Part shown: one piece after another, positions 18,153 through 29,418 of the stretch
Layout: every line of letters starts with the position of its first letter
How positions within the stretch are numbered: the first letter of the stretch is position 1
DNA from: Micromonosporaceae bacterium
Lineage (GTDB): Bacteria > Actinomycetota > Actinomycetes > Mycobacteriales > Micromonosporaceae
Length of the DNA stretch: 59,175 bases
Assembly (NCBI GenBank): GCA_020027875.1
Contig: JAHRHA010000020.1
Location: 1 to 59,175 of the forward strand
Direction of reading: 5' to 3'
Notes under the pieces: generated by a model
What the model was told of the DNA's origin: nothing
Databases searched by the model: none
Seen by the model: only the letters and a program-made list of their open reading frames with translations
Position numbers and translations under genes: made by a program

Positions 18153-18770
18153 ATGATCGCTGATGACCCGGGGTTGGCCGAGTTCAACAAACTCCCGGCC
18201 GACCAGGCCGAGCGTGAGCTGCGGACGTGCTGCGCGTCTGCGGCGTGGACGGCCGCCATCGTGGCGGGCCGGCCCTATCCCGACCGCGACGCGCTGTTCG
18301 CCACGGCGGACGAGGCGCTCGCCGATCTCGACTGGGCGGGCGTCCGGGAGGCGCTCGACGCCCATCCTCGCATCGGTGAGCGCGCCGCCGGCGGTGGGCG
18401 CGAGGCGGCCTGGTCGCGCGGGGAACAGTCCGGAATGGACGCTGCCACTGCAGAGGTCCGGGCCGATCTGGTCGCGGCCAATCGCGCGTACGAGGAGCGC
18501 TTCGGCCACGTGTTCCTCATCTTCGCCACCGGGCGCACCGACACCGACATGCTGGCCGCGGCCCGAGAGCGGCTCGGCAACTCCGAGGAGAAGGAGCACG
18601 ACGTGGTTCGACGTGAGCTCGGCCGCATCGTGGCGCTGCGCCTGACGAAGCTCGTCAACGCGACGGAGCCCACTGGAACGACGGAGAGCGCTGGAACGAC
18701 GGAGAGCGCTGGAACGACGGAGAGCGCTGGAACGACGGAGAGCGCTGGAACGACGGAGGCGAGCACATGA
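18153..18770 (+). CDS. uraD: OHCU decarboxylase (ureidoimidazoline decarboxylase) with C-terminal repeat tail
   Basis: 205 aa. It converts 2-oxo-4-hydroxy-4-carboxy-5-ureidoimidazoline to S-allantoin, the last step of urate oxidation, in the cytoplasm. The family motif HPRIGER carries the catalytic His71. The fold ends near residue 175 (LRLTKLVN). The last ~25 residues are a tandem repeat TTESAG that the family does not need. It overlaps the next gene by ATGA and heads the urate operon. Confidence 0.93.
   Translation: MIADDPGLAEFNKLPADQAERELRTCCASAAWTAAIVAGRPYPDRDALFATADEALADLDWAGVREALDAHPRIGERAAGGGREAAWSRGEQSGMDAATAEVRADLVAANRAYEERFGHVFLIFATGRTDTDMLAAARERLGNSEEKEHDVVRRELGRIVALRLTKLVNATEPTGTTESAGTTESAGTTESAGTTESAGTTEAST
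18675..18764 (+). repeat. 18-bp tandem repeat in the uraD 3' end
   Basis: Four identical units of GGAACGACGGAGAGCGCT (18675-18746) are followed by a degenerate fifth unit ending at 18764. They encode TTESAG repeats at the extreme C-terminus of UraD and stop 2 bp before the uraH start codon. Confidence 0.92.
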
Positions 18771-19084
18771 CGCTGTCGACGCACGTGCTGGATACCTCGC
18801 TCGGCGAGCCGGCGCCGGGCGTACCGGTGCGTCTTGAGTGGCAACACGACGACGGATGGGTCGAGATCGCCGCCGGGACCACGGACTCCGACGGGCGGCT
18901 GCGGGACTGGGTGCCCGCGGACATGTGGCACGCCGGGACATACCGGCTCGTCTTCGACACGGCGGCCCGGTCGGCGTTCTTCCCGGAGGTGTCGGTGCTC
19001 TTCTTCGTGGCCGAACCATCCCGGCACCATCACGTGCCATTGCTGCTGAGCCCGTACGGCTACACCACCTATCGGGGGAGTTGA
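18767..19084 (+). CDS. uraH: 5-hydroxyisourate hydrolase (transthyretin-like)
   Basis: 105 aa, full length. It hydrolyses 5-hydroxyisourate to OHCU, between uricase and UraD. Family marks are the N-terminal STHVLDTSLGEPA with its active-site His, HHHVPLLLSPYGYTTYRGS near the end, and the invariant C-terminal YRGS. Coupled to uraD by ATGA and followed after 1 bp by uricase. Confidence 0.96.
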   Translation: MTLSTHVLDTSLGEPAPGVPVRLEWQHDDGWVEIAAGTTDSDGRLRDWVPADMWHAGTYRLVFDTAARSAFFPEVSVLFFVAEPSRHHHVPLLLSPYGYTTYRGS

Positions 19085-19085
19085 T

Positions 19086-19952
19086 ATGGCGATCGTGCTG
19101 GGCCCCAATCAGTACGGCAAGGCCGAGGTTCGACTCGTGCGCTTGCGGCGCGACGGTGAGCTGCACGAGCTCACCGACCTCAACGTGAGCGTGGCGCTCG
19201 GCGGCGATCTCGCGGACACCCACGAGACCGGCGACAACGCCAACGTCCTGCCGACTGACACCCAGAAGAACGCGGTGTACGCGTTCGCGCGCGAGTTCGG
19301 CGTGAACCAGATCGAGGAGTACGGGCTGCGGCTGGCTCGCCACTTCGTAGACACGCAGCCATCGATACGCCAAGCCCGGGTGTCCATTGAGGAGTATGGC
19401 TGGCGCAGACTGGGCCCACACTCGTTTGCAAAGGCAGGCGAGGGTACGCGCACCGCGGCCGTCACGTATGACGGGTCCACCGCGTGGGTGGTGTCGGGGG
19501 TGACCGACCTGGTGCTGCTCAACTCGACCGACTCGGAGTTCCACGGCTTCATCCAGGACCGCTACACGACGCTGGGGGAGACCCGCGACCGGATCCTGGC
19601 CACTGCCGTGACGGCATCCTGGCGCCACGCCACGGCCGAGGGAGACTGGGCCACGTCGTACGAAGAATCGCGGGAGGCGCTGGTGCGAGCGTTCGTGCGA
19701 ACGTACAGCCTCTCCCTGCAACAAACTCTCTACGCGATGGGGCGGGCGGTGCTCTACGGTCGACCGGAACTGGCCGAGGTGCGGCTGGCGCTGCCCAACC
19801 GGCACCACTTTCTCGTGGATCTCGCGCCATTCGGGCTGGAGAACCCGGGCGAGGTGTTCTACGCCGCCGACCGCCCATACGGCCTCATCGAGGGCACCGT
19901 GCTGCGCGACGAAGCGCCGCCGCCGGGACTGGCCTGGTCCCTGTCGGTCTAG
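19086..19952 (+). CDS. uox: Urate oxidase (uricase)
   Basis: 288 aa, usual length. It is a cofactor-free tunnelling-fold enzyme oxidising urate to 5-hydroxyisourate and H2O2. The N-terminal domain has YGKAEVRLVRLRRDG and DNANVLPTDTQKNAVYAFA, containing the Thr of the T-K catalytic pair. The C-terminal copy has NRHHFLVDLAPFG and EVFYAADRPYGLIEGTV. It completes the three-enzyme urate-to-allantoin set with the two preceding genes. Confidence 0.96.
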   Translation: MAIVLGPNQYGKAEVRLVRLRRDGELHELTDLNVSVALGGDLADTHETGDNANVLPTDTQKNAVYAFAREFGVNQIEEYGLRLARHFVDTQPSIRQARVSIEEYGWRRLGPHSFAKAGEGTRTAAVTYDGSTAWVVSGVTDLVLLNSTDSEFHGFIQDRYTTLGETRDRILATAVTASWRHATAEGDWATSYEESREALVRAFVRTYSLSLQQTLYAMGRAVLYGRPELAEVRLALPNRHHFLVDLAPFGLENPGEVFYAADRPYGLIEGTVLRDEAPPPGLAWSLSV

Positions 19953-19976
19953 CACCACGCGGTAGCGTCTGTGGTC

Positions 19977-21520
<1,544 letters not shown>

Positions 21521-21521
<1 letters not shown>

Positions 21522-22711
21522 TGCTCGCCGACGATGTCTACGACGCGCTCGACGCGCGGCTCGCGCCGGTCGACGCGGAGCTTGTCCGCCGCTACCCGGG
21601 CGAGTGGCTCATCCGCCAACCGGTGCACACGGTCTATGTACCCGCCGATCGTTTCCATGCGGAAATCTCCTCCAGCTACGGCCGTGCCGCGCTCGATGCG
21701 GTGGCGGAGCATGGCCCGCTCCCGTTCGCCGAGGATGTGATCGAGCGGGTGCTGGCCAAACTCGAGCGCGAACCGGTCGAGGACCTGCGGATCGACTTCG
21801 AGGACGGGTACGGCGTGCGCGCCGACGACGAGGAGGACGCGGCCGCCCGTGCCGCCGCGGCCGCGCTATCCTCCAGTGGCGCGCCTGCCCTGGTCGGCCT
21901 TCGGTGCAAGAGCCTCGAGGCGACCACGCGTCGCCGGGCCGTGCGGACGCTCGACGTGTTCCTGGACGGGCTCGGCCACCCGCCCGAGGGCTTCGTGGTC
22001 ACCCTGCCGAAGGTGAGCGCGGTCGAGCAAGTGGCAGCCATGGTCATCCTATGTGGAGATCTTGAGAGCGCTCACGGCCTCACGGAGAATGCGATCAGGT
22101 TCGAGATCCAGGTCGAGACGCCGCCGGCGGTACTGGGAGCCGACGGCGCGGCGACGGTCGCGAAGATGGTGCACACGGCGCAGGGGCGGTGCACCGGGCT
22201 GCACTACGGTACGTACGACTACAGCGCCTCCGTGGGAATCGCCGCCGAGTATCAGAGCATGGAGCATCCGGCCGCCGATTACGCCAAGGCCGTGATGCAG
22301 GTCGCGGCGGCAGGCACGGGCATACGGTTGTCGGACGGCTCTACGAACATCCTGCCCGTCGGCGACACGGCATCGGTCCGCTCGGCCTGGGACCTGCACG
22401 CCCGCCTGGTGCGACGTTCGCTGGAGCGCGGGTTCTACCAGGGTTGGGACCTGCACCCGGCGCAGCTGCCCACCCGATACGGGGCGACCTACACCTTCTT
22501 CCGCGATGCGGCGCCGGCGGCCGTGGATCGGCTGGGACGCTATCGCGAGCGCCGGTCTTCGGGCATCGCCGGAGGCGATCAGCGCAAAACAGTTCTCGAC
22601 GAGCCAGCGACGGCGTGGGCGCTGCAGCGGTTTCTGCTGCGCGGGCTCGACTGCGGCGCGCTCGACCCCTCAGACGTCGGGTTCGACCGGTCTAGCCTGG
22701 TGAGCCGATGA
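21521..22711 (+). CDS. DUF6986 CitE/HpcH-type aldolase-like protein
   Basis: 396 aa. It resembles the HpcH/HpaI/CitE-like TIM-barrel family; acidic motif [20 protein letters not shown] lies near residue 90, with [11 protein letters not shown] and [15 protein letters not shown] later. Family members recur in actinobacterial urate operons without an assigned reaction. Its start overlaps the malate synthase stop by one base. I infer a C-C bond reaction on glyoxylate or a related C2 product, perhaps working with malate synthase. Confidence 0.8.
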
Positions 22712-24027
22712 CCGCGTACGACCTCGTCCTGCGCTCCCGGAGCGTGATGCTGCCGGACGGGGAACGGCCGGCCGCGGTGTGCGTGCGTGAGGGCCGGATC
22801 GCGGCGATAACGCCATATGACTCCCGGCCGTACGATCCGCCGGACGAGGATCTCGGCGACGTGGCACTCCTTCCCGGCCTAGTGGACACCCACGTGCATG
22901 TCAACGAGCCCGGTCGCACCGAATGGGAGGGCTTCGCCACGGCCACGAGGGCGGCCGCCGCCGGGGGAGTCACCACCATCATCGACATGCCGCTCAACTC
23001 GATCCCGCCCACTGTGGATGTTGCAGCGCTGGAGACGAAGCGGAAGGTAGCGACCGGGCAGTGCCACGTCGATGTCGGTTTCTGGGGTGGTGCGGTGCCC
23101 GGCAATGCCGCCGAGCTGCCGGCGTTGCACGCAGCGGGAGTGTTCGGGTTCAAGTGCTTTCTCATCGACTCGGGCGTGCCGGAGTTCCCGCCGCTGGACC
23201 GGGCCGGCCTCGATAGCGCCCTCGCAGCCGTGAATGCGCTCTTCGTAGTGCACGCCGAGGATCCCGGCTCGGTCGCGGCGGCGCCGTCGTCATCGCGCTA
23301 CGACGACTTCGTGCAGTCCCGCCCGCCGGCCGCGGAGGAGACGGCGGTGGCGCTCGCCGTGGAGTGTGCACGCGTGGCGGCGGCGAGGGTTCACATCTTG
23401 CACCTGTCGGCGGCGAGCGTGGTGCCCATGCTGCACAGGGCGCAGGCCGACGGCGTAAGGGTCACCGCCGAGACTTGTCCGCATTATTTGGCGCTGACGG
23501 CGGAGCAGGTGCCCGACGGGGCGACGCAGTTCAAGTGCTGTCCGCCGATTCGCGACGCGGCGAACCGGGATGCGCTGTGGCAAGGACTGGCCGACGGCAC
23601 CATCGACTGTGTCGTGTCGGACCACTCGCCGTGCACCCCCGACCTCAAGCGGCCCGACACCGGTGACTTCGCCGCCGCGTGGGGCGGCATCGCGTCGCTC
23701 CAACTTGGACTGTCTGTGGTATGGACCGAGGCCCGCGCGCGCGGGCACTCTCTGGGCGATGTGGTCCGTTGGATGGCGCTGCGACCGGCCGAGTTGGTAG
23801 GTCTGGCCCACAAGGGCCGCATCGCGGTCGGGGCCGACGCGGACCTGGTCGCCTTCGACCCAGACGCCACGCAGGTCGTGGATCCGGCCGGATTGCGTCA
23901 CCGCCACCCCGTGACGCCGTACGCCGGGCATACCCTGCGCGGAGCGGTCCGCGCAACCTGGCTACGAGGAGAACCCGTGAATGGTGTGTCGCCTCGCGGC
24001 CGGCTGTTGACGAGAGGAATGCCATGA
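22708..24027 (+). CDS. allB: Allantoinase
   Basis: 439 aa cyclic amidohydrolase that opens allantoin to allantoate. Metal ligands are in order: [10 protein letters not shown] near residue 60, the Lys in [10 protein letters not shown] that is carboxylated, [16 protein letters not shown] and SDHSPC. It overlaps its neighbours by ATGA on both sides. Full length for AllB; related dihydropyrimidinases lack this combination of motifs. Confidence 0.95.
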   Translation: MTAYDLVLRSRSVMLPDGERPAAVCVREGRIAAITPYDSRPYDPPDEDLGDVALLPGLVDTHVHVNEPGRTEWEGFATATRAAAAGGVTTIIDMPLNSIPPTVDVAALETKRKVATGQCHVDVGFWGGAVPGNAAELPALHAAGVFGFKCFLIDSGVPEFPPLDRAGLDSALAAVNALFVVHAEDPGSVAAAPSSSRYDDFVQSRPPAAEETAVALAVECARVAAARVHILHLSAASVVPMLHRAQADGVRVTAETCPHYLALTAEQVPDGATQFKCCPPIRDAANRDALWQGLADGTIDCVVSDHSPCTPDLKRPDTGDFAAAWGGIASLQLGLSVVWTEARARGHSLGDVVRWMALRPAELVGLAHKGRIAVGADADLVAFDPDATQVVDPAGLRHRHPVTPYAGHTLRGAVRATWLRGEPVNGVSPRGRLLTRGMP

Positions 24028-24998
24028 AAGACTTCGCGTCGCTGCCCGATCTCGCGTCCAGACTTCTCGGCGGCGGGGTGGTGGCCTGCAACGACGAGTT
24101 CTTCGCCCCGGCCGACAGTCTTGTTGAGCCGACACCTGCCGCGTTCAGCCCGAGGACGTTCGGCGCGAAGGGCCAAGTGTACGACGGATGGGAGACCCGG
24201 CGGCGGCGCGAGCCGGGCCACGACTGGGCCATCGTGCGTCTGGGCGCGCCCGGCATCATCCGGGGCGTCGTCATCGACACGGCCTGGTTCACCGGCAACT
24301 TTCCTCCGTTCGCCTCTGTCGAGGCGTGCGAGGTCGAGGGATACCCCTCGCCGGCGGAGCTCGCGGAGGCCGAGTGGGTACAGCTCGTGCGCAAGTCAGC
24401 CCTCAAGGGGGACGCGGTCAACCCCTTCCCGGTGGAGTCGGACTGGCGGTTCACCCACGTGCGGCTGTCCATCTACCCAGACGGCGGCGTGGCCCGGCTG
24501 CGGGTGCACGGCGAGGCCGTACCGGATCCCCGGTTGCTGGGTATCGGTGGGCTGGTCGACCTGGCGGCCATGGAGAACGGTGGCCTGGTCGTTGGATGCA
24601 GCAACATGTTCTACGGCACGCCGAACAACCTCCTTCTGCCCGGTCTGGCCCGGACGATGGGGGAGGGCTGGGAGACCGCCCGCCGCCGTGACGACGGCAA
24701 CGACTGGGTGACCGTACGGTTGGGCGTGCCCGGCACGGTGCGGATGGCTGAGCTCGATACGAGTCACTTCAAGGGCAACGCGCCGGGCGAGGCGATGCTG
24801 ACGGGCGCGGACGCCTCAATCTCCGATGTGGACGACGCTTCGGCCTGGTTCGGCATCCTGCGCCGTACCCGGCTGCAGCCCGACACGCGTCACCGTTTTC
24901 TGGTGCCGCGGTCGGCGAGGCGGGCCACGCACGTGCGGCTGGACGTCTACCCCGACGGCGGCATGGCACGCCTGCGACTCCTCGGCGAGCCCAGCTGA
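24024..24998 (+). CDS. alc: Allantoicase
   Basis: 324 aa from the ATG at 24024, overlapping the allB stop. It hydrolyses allantoate to ureidoglycolate plus urea. Two homologous jelly-roll halves are visible: [12 protein letters not shown] with [10 protein letters not shown], and [12 protein letters not shown] with SHFKGNAPG. This is the last gene of the urate operon; no ureidoglycolate lyase or urease follows in the window. Confidence 0.95.
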   Translation: MKDFASLPDLASRLLGGGVVACNDEFFAPADSLVEPTPAAFSPRTFGAKGQVYDGWETRRRREPGHDWAIVRLGAPGIIRGVVIDTAWFTGNFPPFASVEACEVEGYPSPAELAEAEWVQLVRKSALKGDAVNPFPVESDWRFTHVRLSIYPDGGVARLRVHGEAVPDPRLLGIGGLVDLAAMENGGLVVGCSNMFYGTPNNLLLPGLARTMGEGWETARRRDDGNDWVTVRLGVPGTVRMAELDTSHFKGNAPGEAMLTGADASISDVDDASAWFGILRRTRLQPDTRHRFLVPRSARRATHVRLDVYPDGGMARLRLLGEPS

Positions 24999-25324
24999 CC
25001 GTCCGTAATCACACCCCCGAACCCCGACCCTTCTCCCCCGCTCGTTTGCTCTGCTCCTCTATAGGCAACACGCACGAAACGTGACGATTGCTCGGTGCAC
25101 CTACCGTGCGACGCCGAGTAATCCCTGCAGCTCACAGCAGGTGTTGCCTATAAGGGAGCAGAGCAAAGCGCCGGCAGGCGAGCGGTCGTCCCGGCGAGAC
25201 ACGCCCGGGCTGACTCTGCATCTGACTACATAGCGTAGCGATCGGAGGACCTGCCAACGCTTACGTAGGGTGACGGGGCCGCACGAACAATTGGTGCTCA
25301 TACGGCGGCGCACATGAAGATTGG
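24999..25324. other. Intergenic region holding a terminal-inverted-repeat element
   Basis: 326 bp between allantoicase and the AlkZ-like gene. Most of it is the family C element described separately. The rest (25168-25324) shows nothing recognisable apart from the presumed promoter of the next gene. Confidence 0.6.
25045..25167. repeat. 123-bp element with 27-bp terminal inverted repeats (family C), copy 1
   Basis: The left arm 25045-25071 begins TTTGCTCTGCTCC and ends TATAGGCAACAC. The right arm 25141-25167 is its inverse with two mismatches. The centre has no ORF. A second complete copy is at 48655-48776 and a single arm at 56124-56150. The structure fits a MITE-like nonautonomous element; no flanking target duplication was obvious. 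Confidence 0.85.
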
Positions 25325-26431
25325 ATGATGCGACCTCCTAGTGTCGAGCGGCATGAGGTACTGGGCTTCAGGGTGCGAGCACAGCAGCTCGACCGTGCGC
25401 GGGGCGGACTGGCCGACACCGCGGTGCTGAGCATCGGCGTGCAGGACACCGGCCCGGACGGTGGACTGTGGGCGTTGGCGGTCCGCGGCGTCGATGTGTC
25501 GACTCTGTCCGACAACCAACTCGCCACGGTCTGGACCATCCGGGGGGCGCCGCATCTCTACCGCCGCAAAGATCTTGGACTGGTCGCGGCGGCGGTCGAG
25601 CCTTTCTCGGATGCCGACGCCGGCAAACGGATCTTCGACGCCGCCAGGCCACTGAAGGCGGCCGGGATCAGCAACATCGCAGCGCTGGACGCCGTCGCCG
25701 TCGCGATGCGATCCGTCGTCACCAGACCCATGGTCAAGGGCGACGTGTCTGCGAAGCTGACCGCGCGGATGGACCCGCCGTACCTGCGGTTCTGCCGGCC
25801 TTGCAACGCCACGCACCTGTACGAGATGCCGTTCCGGCTAGCTGCTCTGCGGGCCGGCCTGGAACTGCAGCCCGGCACCTCTCCGCCCGTTCTGCAACGC
25901 ATCCCCCGTTTCGCGCGTGCGCGGCAGAGCACCGACGCGTACGACGTCGTCCGTGCCTATCTGCGACTGTTCGGGCCGGCCACGCCCAAACAGGTCGCCG
26001 AGTACCTCGACGCGCCTGCGAAGGATGTGAAGGCCCGATGGCCGGCCGACGTGGTCGAGGTGTCGGTCGCCGGCGAGGCGCGGTGGGTCCTGGCGGAGGA
26101 CAGGGCCCAACTCCGGGCCAGCAAGGCGAAGACCACCCGGCTGCTCGGCCCATACGACCTTTATCTGCAGACGAGGGACCGCGCGCTGCTTGTCGACGAC
26201 CCGCGACGGGCGAAGGCCCTGTGGCCGGTGCTGGGCCGTCCCGGTGCGGTGCTGGTGGACGGCGAGATCGCCGGCACCTGGCGTCCACGCACGTCCGGCG
26301 CGAAGCTCACTGTTCGCGTTGAACTGTGGCAGAGAGCGTCGGCGACGGTACGGAGTGCGATTGTGGCGCAGGCCGAACGTCTGGCCGCGTACCGCCAGGT
26401 CAGGCTCACCACCCTCGATTTCGGCGACTGA
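25325..26431 (+). CDS. Winged-helix AlkZ-like (HTH_42) protein
   Basis: 368 aa. It matches the HTH_42/AlkZ-like family by overall pattern: LATVWTIRGAPHLYRRKDL near residue 70, FGPATPKQVAEYL as a winged helix near 220, and a C-terminal barrel (GAVLVDGEIAGTWRPR). Characterised members are DNA glycosylases for bulky or crosslinked adducts, but many relatives are uncharacterised. I could not place the catalytic QxQ/QxD motif with confidence. It stands alone between two purine-catabolic blocks, convergent with allG. Confidence 0.8.
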   Translation: MMRPPSVERHEVLGFRVRAQQLDRARGGLADTAVLSIGVQDTGPDGGLWALAVRGVDVSTLSDNQLATVWTIRGAPHLYRRKDLGLVAAAVEPFSDADAGKRIFDAARPLKAAGISNIAALDAVAVAMRSVVTRPMVKGDVSAKLTARMDPPYLRFCRPCNATHLYEMPFRLAALRAGLELQPGTSPPVLQRIPRFARARQSTDAYDVVRAYLRLFGPATPKQVAEYLDAPAKDVKARWPADVVEVSVAGEARWVLAEDRAQLRASKAKTTRLLGPYDLYLQTRDRALLVDDPRRAKALWPVLGRPGAVLVDGEIAGTWRPRTSGAKLTVRVELWQRASATVRSAIVAQAERLAAYRQVRLTTLDFGD

Positions 26432-26440
26432 CAAACGCGG

Positions 26441-27883
26441 TCAGGCTGGGCCGCTCAACGGCGGGGCGGCGGCGGCCAAGGCCTGCAGCGCAGCGACGAA
26501 GCACTCCATCGGCGGGGTGACCAGACCGGCACCGACCTGGCCGGTGCCGGCGACCCGGCCGGCGATGCCGGTGTTGATCTGGGGCAGAATTCCGGTGCGT
26601 ACCACCCGCGTCACGTCGATCCCGGTCGGTGCGCCGCGAAAGTCGAGTACGGGGAACGAGTAGGCGGGGTTCTCCGAGAGGGTGATCTCGTACATCTCGC
26701 GGGTAGTGCGCATCGCGTCCGCGACTGAGCCGCCGACGAAACGCACGATCGCCGGCGCCGAAGCCATGGCGAAGCCGCCGAGCCCGACCGTCTCGGTGAT
26801 CGCCGAGTCGCCGATGTCCGGATTGGCGTCGTCCGGACCGTACGAGCCGAGGAAGAGCCCCTCGACCACACCCGCCGGTCCGGTGAACCACGACGAGCCC
26901 GTGCCCGAGACCTGGATGCCGAAGTCGGTTCCGTTTCGGGCCAGCGCGGTGACCACAGTGGACCCGGCAAGGCCGGACGCGGCCAGCGTCTGCAATTTGG
27001 CCGCCGGCATGACGAGATTGAGGAAGAAATGGTCGTTGCCGCCGATGAAGCGGGCCACCCGGGCCACCTCAGCGGACGAGAGCCCACTGCTCTCCACAAG
27101 GGACGGCATGAGGTCGCGCAGAAGCATGAGCGTACCCGCCCGGTTGCGGTTGTGCCCCTCGTCGCCCATCTGCACCATCTGGCCGATCAACGCCTTCACG
27201 TCGATCGGCCCGGCCGCACGCATCGTGGCCGCCAGCGACGGCCCAAGAATGTCGCGCATCCAGCGAAGCCGGTCGATCACGTCGGCGGAGTAGGCGCCGT
27301 ACCTCAACACCTTGCCGAGCCCCTCATTGAGGGTGCACCAGCTCGTCGTGGCGTGGACCTCATCTCGCAGCACCAACACCCACATCGACGGCGACACCAC
27401 ACCCGCCATCGGCCCGACGCCGCCGCGGTCATGGCACGGCAACAGCTCGATCGCGGTGCCGTCGGCGAGCCGTCCCTCGGCGAGCAGGCGCGACGCCTGC
27501 TCCGGCGCGGACGCGAGGCCTTCCAGCAGCATTGCGCCGATCAGGGCTCCCTGCATAGGCCCGCTCGCGCGCGACCAGTCAACCGGCGGCCCGGCGTGGC
27601 AGAACTGCCCGGGCGCCAGACCCACGACCTCCGCCGCGGGTCGTACGTCCACCAGGGACGCACTCGCGGCCAGCATCCGCGCCGATGCCGCGGCATTCGC
27701 GTCCAGCCGGCGCGGATCGGCGAAGACGCGCACCAGATCGTCCTCGGTGCCCGGGTACGGCGGACGCCAGTCCACGCTGAGGTGATGTGCCGCCTGGTCG
27801 GCGAGCGCAGCGCTGAGTGTCTCGGCACCGACGGCGACCACGTGTGGCTCCCCCGCCAACAGGTCGGCCAGAGCGGTGTTCAC
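26441..27883 (-). CDS. allG: DUF1116/YlbE-family protein, oxamate carbamoyltransferase subunit
   Basis: 480 aa, full length for DUF1116. Motifs typical of the family are GQFCHAGPPVDWSRASGPMQ, PCHDRGGVGPMAGV and MGDEGHNRNRAGTLML. In E. coli the YlbE homologue is, to my knowledge, a subunit of the oxamate carbamoyltransferase AllFGH, which splits oxalurate with phosphate into oxamate and carbamoyl phosphate. It is the last gene of a three-gene minus-strand operon and overlaps fdrA by ATGA. Assignment is by family and operon partners. Confidence 0.85.
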   Translation of the reverse strand: MNTALADLLAGEPHVVAVGAETLSAALADQAAHHLSVDWRPPYPGTEDDLVRVFADPRRLDANAAASARMLAASASLVDVRPAAEVVGLAPGQFCHAGPPVDWSRASGPMQGALIGAMLLEGLASAPEQASRLLAEGRLADGTAIELLPCHDRGGVGPMAGVVSPSMWVLVLRDEVHATTSWCTLNEGLGKVLRYGAYSADVIDRLRWMRDILGPSLAATMRAAGPIDVKALIGQMVQMGDEGHNRNRAGTLMLLRDLMPSLVESSGLSSAEVARVARFIGGNDHFFLNLVMPAAKLQTLAASGLAGSTVVTALARNGTDFGIQVSGTGSSWFTGPAGVVEGLFLGSYGPDDANPDIGDSAITETVGLGGFAMASAPAIVRFVGGSVADAMRTTREMYEITLSENPAYSFPVLDFRGAPTGIDVTRVVRTGILPQINTGIAGRVAGTGQVGAGLVTPPMECFVAALQALAAAAPPLSGPA

Positions 27884-29418
27884 TGTGGACTATCCCCACG
27901 GGCCACCCGGACGGCATGGCGCGCGGCGGCCGCGTTCGAGGAGTAGGACCATGCCCCAGCGTCCTGCAGCGCCATCGCCTGCCGGATCAGGTCCTGCGGG
28001 TCGTGCGGCGAACCAACCAGCGAGACGATCACCGAGAGTGGCGTTTCTCGGGCCGCCCGGGCGGCCCGGATCGCCGGCCCCAACTCCGCTGACGGGTCGG
28101 GATGTGCACCGTGCCCGAGTACGACATCGAGCAGCAGCACGCGGCAAGCGGAGTCGGCCGCCTCCGCCGCGATGAGCGACATGCGCGGGCCAAAGTCGAT
28201 CATGGGGTGCGGCCGACCGACCGTGTACTCGTCGTCGCCTAGGTCGACCATGACATGCCCGCCGGGGGATGAACGCGGCGCGAGCGTCCACTCCGGACGC
28301 AACGGGACGTTCGACCAGATCGGGCCGAGCGTCTCGGCGGCGATCACCATCGCCTCCGTGCACAGTGTGCCCCCGCTGAAGAGTCCCCGCAGCGCACCAC
28401 CAGGGCCTATGGCCCAGGGCGCCGGCGCGGTTGGCGGCCAGAACGGCCACTCGGGGGCGGACCGTCCGAAGTGGCCAAGCACCTGCCCGACTACGGCGGT
28501 GAGATCGGGCTGGCCAGGACCGAGCGGCGCGACTATGACCGGAGTGGAGAGTCGGGCTGCGTGCGACCGTACGGCCTCGGCTACCGCTGCCGCGGGTGGC
28601 TTGCCGATCAGCACGATGAGCTCGGTGGCCGGGTCCGCGTCGAGCGCGTCGAGCGCGGCGTGAGTGGAGAGCCCGCCGACGGCGGCCGACATGTCCCGGC
28701 CGCCGACGCCGAGGCAGTGGGAAATCCCGACTGCCCTCATCCCGGCGAGCAGGCTCATGACCTGTTGGGCGCCGGTGCCGGACGCGGCGACCAGCCCGAC
28801 CGGCCCGGGCGGCACGACGTTGGCGAAACCGAGGCCGACGCCGCCGATGACCGCGGTGCCGCAGTCCGGCCCCATCACCAGCAGGCCCCGTTCGGTCGCC
28901 CTCCGCTTAAGGCGAATCTCCTGCTCCACCGGCACGTTGTCGGAGAAGACCATGACCGATGCGCCGGCGTCCAGCGCGTCCATCGCCTCAACGAAGGCAT
29001 AGCGCCCCGGCGTCGACACCAGCGCGACGGTCGAACCTAGCGCCGAGCGGCCCAGGGGCGAGCCACCCAGCGACCGAACCGTGGAGAACGTCGTACGTGG
29101 GAGGACCCCGGTTCCCGTACCCTCGGATCCTCGGGAAACCCCGGTGCCCGTACCCGCAAGCTCGATCTCGACTAGGTCGAGAGCCAGCTTCATCGCGTCG
29201 TCGTCGTCGTTGGCTGTCACGATCGCCACGAGTAGGTCGTTGGGCCCCCCGCCGGCGGGCTTGTCGATGCCCATGTCGCCGAGCAGTTCCAGGTTCAGCG
29301 AGGTCGCCATCGCGACGAGCGCGTTCTCGACCCAGGGGTGTGCCGACACGGCGGCGCTGATCTGCATGAGCCGGACCGAGTCGCGGTACACGCCACTGCG
29401 TACCTCGACGTGCCTCAC
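27880..29418 (-). CDS. allF: FdrA-family acyl-CoA-synthetase-like protein, oxamate carbamoyltransferase subunit
   Basis: 512 aa from the GTG at 29418, which overlaps the preceding stop; this gives the family start VRHVEVRSGVYRDSVRLMQIS. It has a succinyl-CoA-synthetase-alpha-like fold: VMVFSDNVPVEQEIRLKRRA, MGPDCGTAVIGGVGLGFANV and AASGTGAQQVMSLL. FdrA is the catalytic-type subunit of the AllFGH complex in E. coli. A 33-bp spaced duplication (29106-29122 and 29139-29155) gives a local GTGTGV repeat around residue 90, in a linker. Confidence 0.88.
   Translation of the reverse strand: MRHVEVRSGVYRDSVRLMQISAAVSAHPWVENALVAMATSLNLELLGDMGIDKPAGGGPNDLLVAIVTANDDDDAMKLALDLVEIELAGTGTGVSRGSEGTGTGVLPRTTFSTVRSLGGSPLGRSALGSTVALVSTPGRYAFVEAMDALDAGASVMVFSDNVPVEQEIRLKRRATERGLLVMGPDCGTAVIGGVGLGFANVVPPGPVGLVAASGTGAQQVMSLLAGMRAVGISHCLGVGGRDMSAAVGGLSTHAALDALDADPATELIVLIGKPPAAAVAEAVRSHAARLSTPVIVAPLGPGQPDLTAVVGQVLGHFGRSAPEWPFWPPTAPAPWAIGPGGALRGLFSGGTLCTEAMVIAAETLGPIWSNVPLRPEWTLAPRSSPGGHVMVDLGDDEYTVGRPHPMIDFGPRMSLIAAEAADSACRVLLLDVVLGHGAHPDPSAELGPAIRAARAARETPLSVIVSLVGSPHDPQDLIRQAMALQDAGAWSYSSNAAAARHAVRVARGDSPQ

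Noticed and set aside
25045-25167. CRISPR-like or riboswitch structure
   Set aside because: There is a single pair of inverted arms, no regularly spaced direct repeats and no adjacent cas genes; a similar copy elsewhere points to a dispersed element.
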